Positions 17,250-27,025 are shown, counted from the stretch's first letter. The stretch: DNA of 64,000 nt from DYJE01 sp041660385 (GCA_041660385.1 JBAZWJ010000001.1:150620-214619), one strand, 5' to 3'. Program-made: numbers and translations. Notes: a model not told the origin generated them from the letters alone.

Positions 17250-18089
17250 TTACAATTCGAGTAGTTTGCCAATTTCCTGGGTTAATTGTTCCATTTTAAA
17301 AGGTTTCTGTATAAATGAACTTCTGCCTTCTTCAATGATGACGTTCACATCCAGATTTTTTCTATAACCACTTGCAAATAATACTTTTATATCGGGATTA
17401 ATCTTTTTTAATTCATAATACGTATCAATACCTGTCATGCCAGGCATGATTAAATCAAGAACCACCATATTAATTTTCTTGTGTTCTTTTTTATATAATT
17501 CAACGGCTTTTTCCCCGTTTTTTGCCGTTAGAACTTCAAGACCTGTCCTTTCAAGCATCTGTTTTCCAACATCAAGAATCATACCTTCATCATCTACCAA
17601 CAACACCGTATTGGAACCCGTATATACTTTTTCATATAACTTTAAAGCCTGGCTGCCCTGTGAACCGTAATTGGATTTGATCAGATGGCCTTCGATAGAC
17701 TTGTTCATTTCATATTTCAAGCGGTTAAGAACATCGGGTTGAATTTCTCTCAGTTTGGGTTCCGGTTCATATGTTCCATCGTTAACAAAATCGAGAATTT
17801 TTTCTGTTAGTTTGACTCCGCCTTCAACATACTTTTCTATGTCTTTAAGTTTTGAATAAAAACGGTCAGTAAATGGAATATCGAGAAATATCAAAGACAG
17901 GTTTCCCTGAATACCCATTAATAAGTTATTGAACTCATGGGCAATACCTCCGATAATTTTATTTCTTTCCATTCTTTTTTCATATCCGTCGGCATCAGCA
18001 TGATCTTTTTCCAGCTCTTCAACCCTTTTTTCCAGTTCCTCGTATGTTGGTTTATAATCCATGGTCTTTTTATCCGTATCTGTCATCAT
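17250..18089 (-). CDS. HisKA-receiver protein lacking the kinase ATPase domain
   Basis: A 279-residue signalling protein. Residues ~10-40 form a coiled coil (TYEELEKRVEELEKDHADAD). A HisKA-type H-box (IIGGIAHEFNNLLMGIQGNL) follows at ~45-65. The C-terminal receiver domain (~160-279) has the acidic pair in VLLVDDEG, the phospho-acceptor Asp in VVLDLIMPGMTG and the Lys in IQKPF. No HATPase_c domain (N, G1, G2 boxes) lies between them. It may therefore be a phosphotransfer/receiver relay or a truncated kinase. The frame is intact and uninterrupted. It is convergent with asnS and downstream of gyrB, but separated from gyrB by a strong terminator. Confidence 0.85.
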   Translation of the reverse strand: MMTDTDKKTMDYKPTYEELEKRVEELEKDHADADGYEKRMERNKIIGGIAHEFNNLLMGIQGNLSLIFLDIPFTDRFYSKLKDIEKYVEGGVKLTEKILDFVNDGTYEPEPKLREIQPDVLNRLKYEMNKSIEGHLIKSNYGSQGSQALKLYEKVYTGSNTVLLVDDEGMILDVGKQMLERTGLEVLTAKNGEKAVELYKKEHKKINMVVLDLIMPGMTGIDTYYELKKINPDIKVLFASGYRKNLDVNVIIEEGRSSFIQKPFKMEQLTQEIGKLLEL

Positions 18090-18144
18090 TATTTAGTCGT
18101 CTATCATTACATCGGTTTTTGTATTCATTTCATTTAATCCATAA

Positions 18145-18175
18145 TAAAAAAACGGGAAATAATATCCCGTTTTTC
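18145..18175 (-). terminator. gyrB terminator
   Basis: AACGGGA (18151-18157) pairs with TCCCGTT (18165-18171) around a 7-nt loop. The A-run before and the T-run after make it work on both strands. On the minus strand it lies about 55 nt past the gyrB stop. Confidence 0.85.
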
Positions 18176-18226
18176 TTATTCTTTATCTTTTTAAAACCAA
18201 TTATATGTTTTTTATACAGATATTTT

Positions 18227-20662
18227 TTATATATCAAGCGAACTGACTTCAAGGGCGTTTTTTTGAATAAAATTACGTCTTGGTTCAACTTCTTCGCCCA
18301 TGAGCAGGGTAAATATTGCATCGGCGTTTTCTGCGTCGTCTATTTTTACTTTAAGCATAATACGCTTTTCTGGGTCCATGGTGGTTTCCCACAACTGATC
18401 CGGATTCATTTCTCCCAGACCTTTGTATCGTTGGACACCAATACCTTTTTTTCCTTCTTTCATAATGTAAGAGTATAGATCATCGAGTTTTTCAAATTCC
18501 ATTATTACGTCATGGGTTTCCGTATGGCATACTTTGAAAGGAGGCGTTTCGAAAATAATGATAATATCACGCATTTTTTCAACAATCTGAAACTCGTTGG
18601 AATAAATAAGGCTTCTTCCAATTTCCACAGTCTGCCCTTTTTTAAGTACAATTGATTGATCATCGGGTGACTTGCTTTCTTTGGTTATATTAAACCTGTA
18701 CCTGTCCATTTCCTCGTTATAGACCATATCATCGGATAAATATCCCAATTTTATTATTTTTCCTTGCAATTCCAACATCTTTTCTTTATCCGCAAGGTAT
18801 TTTTTATCAATGGTTCCCTGATTCAATATAACGTCAATAACCTCTTTCTCATAACCACGCCTTTCAATTTTATCCACACTTGAATAATATTCGGCCAGTT
18901 TCTTCAAAAGAACTATCATTTCCTTGTCTTTAAACTCTTTAGTTTTATTGGGTATATCAAGATACTTCTGATCACAGGCCCTTTTTAAGACATACTCGTT
19001 GAAATCATTCTCATCTTTCAGATATACACTGCTTTTTCCTTTTCCAACCCTGTACAGGGGGGGCTGCGCTATATATAGATAACCGTTTTCAATAAGACTC
19101 GGCATCTGCCTGTAAAAAAAGGTCAGAAGCAGAGTTCTGATATGTGAACCGTCAACGTCAGCATCGGTCATTATAACGACTTTGTGGTATCTTATCTTAT
19201 CAATATTGTATTCTTCCGTCCCTACACCTGTCCCTAAAACAGTGATAATATTTTTTATTTCATCGCTTTTAAGAATCTTGTCGAAACGGGCTTTTTCCAC
19301 ATTCAGAATTTTTCCTTTTAGTGGAAGAATCGCCTGAGATTTTCTGTCTCTTCCCATTTTAGCCGACCCACCAGCCGAATCACCTTCCACAAGGAAAAGT
19401 TCGCGGAATTGAGGATCTGTATACTGACATTCTGCTAATTTTCCTGGAAGTGACGAATCAAGAAGTGCTCCAGAACTTCGGGCCATATCCCTGGCCCTTT
19501 TGGCCGCATCCCTTGCTCGGGCTGCTTCCACGGCTTTCATGATGAGTTTTTTGGCTACAGATGGATTTTCATGGAGAAAGTCGGCTAATTTGTCGTTAAC
19601 AAGAGATTCAACGACTCCCTTAACTTCACTGTTTCCAAGTTTAGTTTTCGTCTGCCCTTCAAACTGAGGCTGCATGACTTTTACACTGACAATGGCCGTC
19701 AAACCTTCACGTGTATCATCACCTGATATTTTGCCCTGCATATTTTTAGGGACATTATCTGACGTTGCATATGAATTAATAGTTCTGGTCAAAGCCCCTT
19801 TAAAACCGGAAAGATGGAACCCTCCTTCAGCCGTATTTATATTATTGGCGAAAGAGTAGAGTTTTTCGTTGTAAGTGTCATTGTACTGTATGGCAACTTC
19901 AACCTGAACATCGTCTTTTTCCCCTTTAATGAAAATGGGGTCATGAAGAGGAACGTGCGCTCTGTTCAGATATTCTACAAATGAAATAAGACCTCCTTCA
20001 TAAATGAAGTCATTTTTTTCATCTGACCTTTCATCCTCTATAATTATTCTGACACCGCTGTTTAAAAAAGCGAGTTCTCTCATACGCCTGGACAGAATTT
20101 CAAAACTGAAATTATCATCAGTCATGATTTCCGTGTCAGGTCTGAAATGGACACGTGTTCCTCTTTTGTCCGTATCGCCCACAACGGTAAGTTCCGATGT
20201 TTTTATACCTTTGGAATAAGACTGAATGAATTTCTTCCCTTTTTGATAAATCTCAAGATTGAGAAATATGGAAAGGGCATTTACAACAGATATACCCACG
20301 CCATGGAGACCGCCGGATACCTTGTACGAATCGTTATTGAATTTTCCACCGGCATGAAGTTTAGTCAAAGCAACTTCGGCCGCAGGTATCTGTTCCTTTT
20401 CATGCATACCTGTGGGAATTCCACGACCGTTATCTTCCACACTGACACTATTGTCTTTATAGATAATCACATGAATCGTATCACAGATACCAGCCATGGC
20501 CTCGTCTATGCTATTGTCCACCACTTCGTATACAAGATGGTGAAGTCCTTCAACACCCACATTCCCGATGTACATGGAAGGTCTCAGTCTGACAGCTTCA
20601 AGCCCTTCGAGAACTTTGATACTGTCTTCGTTGTAATTGTTTGTTTCTTTTATATCACTCAT
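18227..20662 (-). CDS. gyrB: DNA gyrase subunit B
   Basis: An 811-residue GyrB, the ATPase subunit of gyrase. The GHKL ATPase domain contains VYEVVDNSIDEAMAG and GGLHGVGISVVNALS. The Toprim domain carries EGDSAGGSAKMGRDRKSQAI and MTDADVDGSHIRTLLL. The C-terminal part has QRYKGLGEMNPDQLWETTMD. Length and motifs match GyrB rather than ParE (QRYKGLGEMNP, with an insertion before it). Its ATG overlaps the dnaN stop by 4 bp (20659-20662), so the two are translationally coupled; recF, often between them, is absent. Confidence 0.97.
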   Translation of the reverse strand: MSDIKETNNYNEDSIKVLEGLEAVRLRPSMYIGNVGVEGLHHLVYEVVDNSIDEAMAGICDTIHVIIYKDNSVSVEDNGRGIPTGMHEKEQIPAAEVALTKLHAGGKFNNDSYKVSGGLHGVGISVVNALSIFLNLEIYQKGKKFIQSYSKGIKTSELTVVGDTDKRGTRVHFRPDTEIMTDDNFSFEILSRRMRELAFLNSGVRIIIEDERSDEKNDFIYEGGLISFVEYLNRAHVPLHDPIFIKGEKDDVQVEVAIQYNDTYNEKLYSFANNINTAEGGFHLSGFKGALTRTINSYATSDNVPKNMQGKISGDDTREGLTAIVSVKVMQPQFEGQTKTKLGNSEVKGVVESLVNDKLADFLHENPSVAKKLIMKAVEAARARDAAKRARDMARSSGALLDSSLPGKLAECQYTDPQFRELFLVEGDSAGGSAKMGRDRKSQAILPLKGKILNVEKARFDKILKSDEIKNIITVLGTGVGTEEYNIDKIRYHKVVIMTDADVDGSHIRTLLLTFFYRQMPSLIENGYLYIAQPPLYRVGKGKSSVYLKDENDFNEYVLKRACDQKYLDIPNKTKEFKDKEMIVLLKKLAEYYSSVDKIERRGYEKEVIDVILNQGTIDKKYLADKEKMLELQGKIIKLGYLSDDMVYNEEMDRYRFNITKESKSPDDQSIVLKKGQTVEIGRSLIYSNEFQIVEKMRDIIIIFETPPFKVCHTETHDVIMEFEKLDDLYSYIMKEGKKGIGVQRYKGLGEMNPDQLWETTMDPEKRIMLKVKIDDAENADAIFTLLMGEEVEPRRNFIQKNALEVSSLDI

Positions 20663-21777
20663 ATTTTCATCGGCATTATTACGCTTAAAAAGGTTTTATC
20701 TTCTGTTCCTTCGATGATACAGGGGCTTTTGCTATCTTTTATATTCATGAAAATAGTGTCTTCATCAATAACACCCATGGTGTCCATGAAATATTTAGGA
20801 TTAAAAGCCACTTCGATGGGTTCCCTGTTAAAATCGATCGTGAAATCTTCTTTGGATTCTCCAAGATCTGGGTTTGTCGCTGTCACCACCAACTTATTTT
20901 TTTCAAAATTGAATATAACGCCATTATAATTTTCTGTTGAAAGAATTGACATACGTTTCAACATCATATTGAACATGCGTTTATTGATCGTTATGGAAAG
21001 ATCATCTTCCTTACCCACAATACCCTCATACGATGGAAAATCACCTTCAAGAAGCCCGATTATAATCGTTTCATGATCTTTTTTAACAATAAAATAGTTG
21101 TCTTTGACCCCAATATTTATAAATCCATCAGAATCAAGGAGTTTTGAAGCTTCAGACAAACCTTTCTTAGGTATGATCACACCTTTTGTAGTATGGAAAT
21201 CCAGGTCACTGGTACTTTTGAATTCAACTTTTGAAAGACGTCTTCCATCGGTTGAAACCATACGGATGATCTTATCTTCACCTATTTCAGTTGATTCAAG
21301 ATAAACACCTGTTATATGTGCCCTTTTTTCATCTGTAGATGGTGCTATCATAATGGTTTTTTCAATCATTTTTCTTAATTTGATAGCATCAATTTCCATA
21401 AAATCAACATCTTCAAGAACCGGGATATCCGGAAAATCATCAGGACTCATTCCCACAATATGATAAACGACTTTATCGCAGCTTATTTTTATCCACTGCC
21501 TTTCTTCTTCTTCTATTAAAATATCGTCACTGGGAAAATTCTGAACAATTTCAAAGAATTTTCTGGCATTTATCGTTATAATACCCGTTGATTCAATATG
21601 GGCGGGATAATTTCCTTCAAATCCCGTTTCCAGATCGGTGGCTAAGAACGATATCCCTGTTTCATTGGTTTTAACAAGAATATTTGCTGTTATTGCCAGG
21701 TTACTTTTTCTTCCCGTAATACCCTGGACTTTTGAAAGAATGTCCGTGATATCGCTTTTTCTGATTGTAAATTTCAT
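20659..21777 (-). CDS. dnaN: DNA polymerase III beta subunit (sliding clamp)
   Basis: A 372-residue beta clamp. Family features include the start MKFTIRKSDITDILSKVQGI, the segment RAHITGVYLES, the DGRRLSK stretch and the C-terminal VIMPMKI clamp end. It forms the ring that tethers Pol III to DNA. It precedes gyrB with a 4-bp overlap. dnaA, the usual upstream neighbour, is not found in the window; the 457 bp upstream are AT-rich and non-coding. Confidence 0.97.
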   Translation of the reverse strand: MKFTIRKSDITDILSKVQGITGRKSNLAITANILVKTNETGISFLATDLETGFEGNYPAHIESTGIITINARKFFEIVQNFPSDDILIEEEERQWIKISCDKVVYHIVGMSPDDFPDIPVLEDVDFMEIDAIKLRKMIEKTIMIAPSTDEKRAHITGVYLESTEIGEDKIIRMVSTDGRRLSKVEFKSTSDLDFHTTKGVIIPKKGLSEASKLLDSDGFINIGVKDNYFIVKKDHETIIIGLLEGDFPSYEGIVGKEDDLSITINKRMFNMMLKRMSILSTENYNGVIFNFEKNKLVVTATNPDLGESKEDFTIDFNREPIEVAFNPKYFMDTMGVIDEDTIFMNIKDSKSPCIIEGTEDKTFLSVIMPMKI

Positions 21778-22234
21778 AAAAGACCCATGTATTAATGATG
21801 TTTTTTATTAATGTTAAATTATGCTTCAGATGGAGAGTACACAATAATTGATCCCTATTTAAATAGTCGGATACGGTCAAAATATCAATATAAAAATATA
21901 AAATAAATAAATTATTTTAATAAATTATTTCAATTATTTAATATGATATTTTTATGTCATTGATAGGGTGTATGTTTTTGAAGGTTGTTTCATTATTTTT
22001 TTAAAGATTTAAAAAACAATCATAACAATAAGGTTTGTTAAAAAGTATAATAATTAAACAACTATTAGAATTTAATTCGTTTTAATAAGAAATCATTTTC
22101 TATAAAGTACATGATAAATGGTTAAATAATTGACAGCTATCAACAGCCTTTGGAATGTTGTTCATAAGTAGCGAGTTATGAACAACAAATTAAAAATGTT
22201 TAAACAAAGAAAATGGCTGTTCTAAATCCTTCTC
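21778..22234. other. AT-rich intergenic region, candidate replication origin
   Basis: No gene fits in these 457 bp. The DNA is very AT-rich, with A/T-only runs near 21890-21950. It sits directly upstream of dnaN, in the gene context where oriC usually lies, and 16 kb from a consensus parS. No perfect DnaA box (TTATNCACA) was found by eye, only the one-mismatch pair within the inverted repeat at 22156-22187. dnaA is not adjacent. This is a candidate only. Confidence 0.35.
22156..22187. repeat. 12-bp perfect inverted repeat upstream of dnaN
   Basis: TGTTGTTCATAA (22156-22167), an 8-nt spacer, then its exact complement TTATGAACAACA (22176-22187). Each arm contains TTATGAACA, one mismatch from the DnaA box pattern TTATNCACA, in opposite orientation. 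No T-run follows, so a terminator is unlikely. It could be an operator or a pair of weak DnaA sites. Confidence 0.6.
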
Positions 22235-22768
22235 TTACAAATCAGGCTCGATCCATTTTCGGATATCTTGAAGAACTGAACCCCAGGAATCTGAAAGTCG
22301 CAATTTAAGAAAGGCAAGGTAAGCTGAATCGACTATTTCAACCGCTTTTCCAAATAGATAAATTTTTTCAAGAAGAGCTCCTTCCATATCTTCTTTTTTA
22401 TGTATTTTTTCTGTTTCAGGATGTTTGAGCCCTGTAAAATGTAAGTTTTCGCCTTTGAGGTTAAATTCCCATGTTTGTTCAAGATAGGTTAAACCAAGTT
22501 TCATCTCAGTGACAACAGATCCTTTTTTAAGAGCTGTCAAACCTTCTTCCAATCCTGCATTGTCACCTTTGATGGTTACGGTTTCAACAGTGTTATCTTC
22601 AACGATATTTTCACAAACAATTTTGTTTCCGATGATTAAGAAATAAGAAACTCCTGCATTGTCTTTGAAAAGAGAATCCTGCCCGCTATCAATGGCGAAC
22701 CAGAGCCATGTGAGAAATTCATGACCGAGAAACTTGAATTGATTGTATGATACGGCGATATCGAACAT
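22235..22768 (-). CDS. Uncharacterised protein paired with RdgC-like gene
   Basis: A 177-residue soluble protein that I do not recognise as a known family. It starts MFDIAVSYNQFKFLGHEFLTWLWF. It lies 3 nt after the RdgC-like gene in the same direction, so the two are surely co-translated. The segment EFLTWLWFAIDSGQ resembles the stretch in RdgC proteins where a Trp-rich FLTWL motif occurs. That raises the possibility that the two ORFs together correspond to one split RdgC-like protein. The C-terminus ends in WIEPDL. Confidence 0.7.
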   Translation of the reverse strand: MFDIAVSYNQFKFLGHEFLTWLWFAIDSGQDSLFKDNAGVSYFLIIGNKIVCENIVEDNTVETVTIKGDNAGLEEGLTALKKGSVVTEMKLGLTYLEQTWEFNLKGENLHFTGLKHPETEKIHKKEDMEGALLEKIYLFGKAVEIVDSAYLAFLKLRLSDSWGSVLQDIRKWIEPDL

Positions 22769-22771
22769 GGT

Positions 22772-23386
22772 TTACTCCATAAATCGTGAAGGTTTAAGTT
22801 TGTTTAAAATGTCTTTTTCTTTGTCTGAAAGGCCTAATTCAAGATCGGCAAGGGTGTATGGAAATAATTTAATAAGGTTGATGTTGAAAGATTTCAAAAA
22901 GAGTGTTTCAAGCTCTTCATTGGCCGCTTTTTGTGTTGAATAAAACCACAACCTTCCATTTTCATAATCCCAGACAGCATCGTAGACATGGGGAACAGGA
23001 GGCATTCGTGTGAGCAGAATCTGCTTCACATCATCCTTCAACTCTTTTTTTTCATTTTTGGAAAGAAACTCACGTCCGCTTTCCCTCAGACGTTTTTTTT
23101 CTTCCATTATGACATGTTTTTTTAGAACATTAGAAGGAACTGATTTTTTGTCTATTCTCAACGAAAAAACAAAAAAAGAAGCTATAAGAAAAGAAGACCC
23201 TTCAAAATCAGGATGATAGGGATCATTAAGATTTGTCCAACCCACGGATACTTCTTGAGGCTCCTTGTCTATATCAACAATTTTATTCTGCTTAAGACCC
23301 TTTTCGACAGTTTCAATTGGATTTTCACCTAAAGTCCCGTTTACCTTGTATCGAGTCAAAGAAGTGGTTGACGCCAAAATTCCCAT
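22772..23386 (-). CDS. RdgC-like protein
   Basis: A 204-residue protein resembling part of RdgC, the ring-shaped DNA-binding protein that limits RecA activity. Recognisable segments are SLRIDKKSVPSNVLKKHVIM, followed by KNEKKELKDDVKQILLTRMP, which parallels the KEKKELKEEVLHELLPRAF signature, and AVWDYENGRLWFYS, which parallels the WIDPENGWLLVD stretch. Classical RdgC is about 300 residues, so the rest may be supplied by the next gene 3 nt downstream. Its position beside dnaN and gyrB suits a replication or recombination role. A hairpin with a T-run lies 31 nt upstream of the start. Confidence 0.6.
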   Translation of the reverse strand: MGILASTTSLTRYKVNGTLGENPIETVEKGLKQNKIVDIDKEPQEVSVGWTNLNDPYHPDFEGSSFLIASFFVFSLRIDKKSVPSNVLKKHVIMEEKKRLRESGREFLSKNEKKELKDDVKQILLTRMPPVPHVYDAVWDYENGRLWFYSTQKAANEELETLFLKSFNINLIKLFPYTLADLELGLSDKEKDILNKLKPSRFME

Positions 23387-23409
23387 ATAAATAGCTCCAT
23401 AAAAATGAA

Positions 23410-23434
23410 TAAAAAAAATGACCTTCGGGTCATT
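23410..23434 (-). terminator. Hairpin with T-run upstream of the RdgC-like gene
   Basis: AATGACC (23417-23423) pairs with GGTCATT (23428-23434) around a 4-nt loop. On the minus strand it is followed by eight T. It is placed in the probable leader of the RdgC-like gene, 31 nt before its start codon, so it may attenuate that operon or end an unseen minus-strand transcript. Confidence 0.65.
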
Positions 23435-23641
23435 CCAGAATAATGTGCAATATCATTAATTAATATAAATGATAAATAGTATTCCATTAATGAGAGTCAG
23501 TATGTAAAAAAAAATATATTTTTTAAAAATGCTGAACAAGTTCATTTTTTGATGTTTTTTTTAGAATGAATATTGTATATCTAATAATCAAAACCAATAG
23601 TTAAATAAAAAAATTAAAGTTAAATATAAGGTTTTTTAAAT
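23435..23641. other. AT-rich divergent intergenic region
   Basis: About 200 bp of A/T-rich DNA between the leftward RdgC-like operon and the rightward 124-residue gene. It presumably holds both promoters. No distinctive motif was identified. Confidence 0.4.
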
Positions 23642-24016
23642 ATGAGTGAGGTTTCCATTATTGAAAGCATTGATCTTGATAACGGAGAAATGCTTGAAAT
23701 CATCGATAAATCAAGGATGATAGCGAAAGATACCTGGCTCATCATGTTGATTTTCAGAATAAAAATAGAAATAAATAAAATAATAATTGAGAAAATCAAG
23801 ACACTTTCCGAAAATAGTATTGTAGACACACTTGGCGGGAGTGTTATTTACGAAGCTATACACGAAAGAAATTTCATCCGTGAAAATCAAAAAGACCATG
23901 TTTTGAAAGACGTTCGGGATTCTTTTTTGAATACAAACATGAAATATCTGTCCCATCCAGATTTCTCATATAAATATGTCATAAAAAAATACAATGAAAA
24001 GAAAAAGAATAGTTAG
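23642..24016 (+). CDS. Uncharacterised protein upstream of a lytic transglycosylase
   Basis: A 124-residue protein beginning MSEVSIIESIDLDNGEMLEI. It is rich in Ile, Lys and Glu and probably all helical. The segment TWLIMLIFRIKIEINKIIIEKIKTL suggests an amphipathic helix. No family is recognised. The 3' end overlaps the following transglycosylase start by 23 bp, indicating co-translation. Confidence 0.65.
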   Translation: MSEVSIIESIDLDNGEMLEIIDKSRMIAKDTWLIMLIFRIKIEINKIIIEKIKTLSENSIVDTLGGSVIYEAIHERNFIRENQKDHVLKDVRDSFLNTNMKYLSHPDFSYKYVIKKYNEKKKNS

Positions 24017-24608
24017 AATAACAAAGATAATCATCGCCTTTTTTATAATTATTACAGGCGGTCAAACTATGTCCCATGCAGGGGATATTTATAAATACGT
24101 TGATGAAAACGGTGTACTTCATTTTACCGACACCCCTTCAAGCGGTGAAAAAATGGAGATTTTTATAAAAGACAGAACAGGCGTAAAAAGTTATTATAAA
24201 CAAGATTATTCGTCGTATTACACATCTGAAGAATTTAACGACATCATAGAAGAAGCCGCATCTGCAAATAATGTATCATCATCACTGATCAAAGCCATGA
24301 TTAAAGTGGAATCCAATTTCAATCCCAACGCCGTTTCACCTAAAGGTGCTAAAGGATTAATGCAGATCATGCCGGGAACCATGAGGGATTTAAATATTGA
24401 TAATCCTTTCAATCCTTACGAAAACGTTATGGGTGGTTCAAAGTATATTCGAGATCTTTTAAGAAGGTTCAATAATGAACTTACTCTGGCTTTAGCTGCC
24501 TATAATGCAGGTCCGGGAATGGTTGAAAAATACAACAATGTACCGCCTTTCGAAGAAACCATAGGATATGTACAGAAAGTTCTTCATTTTCACCGAATGT
24601 ATCAATAA
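23994..24608 (+). CDS. Lytic transglycosylase with DUF4124 domain
   Basis: A 204-residue exported protein. The N-terminal signal segment is IIIAFFIIITGGQTMSHA. The next ~35 residues match the DUF4124 pattern IYKYVDENGVLHFTDTP. The C-terminal SLT domain has the catalytic Glu in MIKVESNFNPNAVS, then KGAKGLMQIMPGT and ALAAYNAGPGMVEKY. It cleaves peptidoglycan between MurNAc and GlcNAc to give 1,6-anhydro ends. The start overlaps the previous gene by 23 bp. Confidence 0.95.
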   Translation: MKRKRIVRITKIIIAFFIIITGGQTMSHAGDIYKYVDENGVLHFTDTPSSGEKMEIFIKDRTGVKSYYKQDYSSYYTSEEFNDIIEEAASANNVSSSLIKAMIKVESNFNPNAVSPKGAKGLMQIMPGTMRDLNIDNPFNPYENVMGGSKYIRDLLRRFNNELTLALAAYNAGPGMVEKYNNVPPFEETIGYVQKVLHFHRMYQ

Positions 24609-24774
24609 GCCTTCAAGTCCTGTAAAAAAATTCCTGATTTGATTCCTTTTAAAGGAATAATCCTTTACAAAACTCACCTGTTTTCTTATAAAGAAACTCA
24701 TCGTTTTTAGTCAACAATAGATCTTCAATAAAAATTCATTAAAAAAATAAACCCTTAAGAGAGAGGTATAGACT

Positions 24775-27025
24775 ATGTGCCTGATTCTTGGAAAAATAAG
24801 GACGTTCCCCCAGGGCGACGGACCCCGGATTCAATTAAGAGTTTTCGGAGATGAATTTTACGCACGATATGAGACTCTTGATGGATTTACAGTGGTGTAT
24901 GACACGCACCTTGAAAAATACTGTTTCGCTGTTCTTGTGAAAGGCAATTTGACGTCCAGCGGATCTCCCATCGACAAGCCTGTTCTAAAAAGGTCTTATC
25001 AGACACCTTCAGGAAGACAAAGATATAAGAAATAAAAAATTTGATTACAAATACGATATCATGCGTCCTCAATCCTCTCCTATTCCGGGGGTAGAAGCAA
25101 CGCTGGGTGAAAATAACGGACTTCTTTCCGGAAAACAGCTCAGTAAAGAAAAAAAAGTTGTGGGGTTGACCATTCTCATCAATTTTCAGGACGAAAAAAC
25201 CCTGATTCCGGCAGATAAAGTTACTGAGCTCCTGAACGGCGATGGTTTCAAAGCATATGGAAATGCCTGCTCTGTAAAAGAATATTACAAAACCATGTCA
25301 AGCGGTCGTCTGGAATACATCAATGAGGTTGTGGGGCCTGTTACCTTGTCGAAAAACAGAACCCATTACATTGAAAACCCCTGTATGAATGAGGCGTTGT
25401 CTTTGGCCGTTTCCGAATACAATATTGATCTGTCGCGTTTTGACTGCACCAAGCGCGGGGTTATTGATGCAATCAACTTTCTTTATGCCGGAGAAACATT
25501 ATACGAAGGATGGCTCTGGCCTCATAACCACAGCATGTCCATGTCCTTCAACGGAATAAGAACAAACTTTTACACCATCCAGAGCCTCGGACGCCAGCCT
25601 GTGGACATGAAAATAGGAACGTTCTGCCATGAAGCGGGCCATCTTATATGCCGTTTTCCCGATCTCTATGATTACGGGAAAAGAGATGGTGATTCAGATT
25701 CAAGTGCCGGTCTGGGTTATTACTGTCTGATGGCTTCCGGAAGTCATCTGGACAAAGGAAGAAATCCTGCGCCTTTAAATGCGTATCTTAGAAATCTGGC
25801 CGGTTGGACTGAAAACCTTTATCTCCTGAACGATGCCGGAGAATTTGTTATTAACCACGGAGATTATAATTCTCTCTACAAATTTCAGATAGACAATAAA
25901 CCCAATGAATATTTTATAGTTGAAAACAGAACGTGTATAGGAATGGACAACTTCTGTCCTTCTACCGGTCTTGCAGTTTATCACTGTGATATTCTTGGTT
26001 CAAACGAATGGCAAGGAGGAACAGCCTCAAATCATTATCAATGTGCTCTGATTCAGGCTGATGGAGCAGGGCATCTTGAAAATAACATAAACGGGGGAGA
26101 TGAAAGAGATCTTTTCAATGAAAAAAATGGACTTGTTCTTTCAAATGAAACAACTCCCTCGTCAAAGTCATGGGGAGGATCGGACTCTGGTTTTAAACTT
26201 TTTGACATTGGAAAACCTGGAAAGACCATATCATTCAAAGTAGGGAATCCCAGTGAGCCTGAAACGACCGGTAATAAAATAGTCAAAGAATCCCGACCCT
26301 CTCTTCTTATTCCGGACAATTCAAAAAAAGGGGTTGGCGATGTCATTTCTATTCAAAACAAAGGAATCATCGAAAATATAACCGTTTCAGTAGATATAAC
26401 CCACACCTATATAGGTGACGTTAAAATTGAATTAATTCCACCCAAAGAAAACGCTCTGGTTCTTCGCCAGAAGAAAGGGGGAGATTCTGACGATCTGAAA
26501 GAAAGCTACGATTCGAAAGCGATTCTTTCTTCTTTAAAAGGCAAGACTATAGAAGGGGATTGGACTCTTAAAGTGACGGATCTTGGGATAAAGGACATTG
26601 GACGTTTCAACTCCTGGAAAATTGAGGTTGAATATACTGTTGAAGAAACCAGGATCATCGAAAAGATGAAAGTAGCAAAAAAAATTCCGGATAATGATCC
26701 CAATGGCATACAAAACAAAATATCGTTATCAAAACAAGGTACGGTTAAAAACATCACAATTGGTGTGGATCTGACCCATACCTATCATGGTGATCTACAA
26801 ATAAAACTTACGTCTCCATCAGGAAAAACAGTATCAATTGTTGATTTTAATACTCTGGGAAGCGCATCGGGTCTTCTGGATAAAGATTACACTGACACAT
26901 CCCTTCCTGTTCTCAAAAATATGATGGGAGAATCCATCCAGGGCGAATGGACCCTTTCAGTAACCGACAACTGGCAGAGAGATACCGGAACATGGAACGG
27001 ATGGAGATTGAATATTGAGTATTAA
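24775..27025 (+). pseudogene. M6-family metalloprotease with two P-domains, broken by a frameshift
   Basis: An M6-type (immune-inhibitor-A-like) zinc protease. Frame 1 (24775-25035) encodes the conserved N-terminus, including LRVFGDEFYARYETLDGFTV, and stops at a TAA inside an A-rich tract. The +1 frame takes over there (KFDYKYDIMRPQ...) and runs to 27025. The catalytic motif is FCHEAGHLI (HExxH), with downstream DLYDYG. The C-terminus holds two proprotein-convertase P-like beta-sandwich repeats, each ending in a GEWTLSVTD-type motif. Removing one base near the six-A run at 25034-25039 restores a single frame. The ORF from 25061 might still be translated but lacks the N-terminus. No clear signal peptide is visible. 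Sequencing error is possible. Confidence 0.85.
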
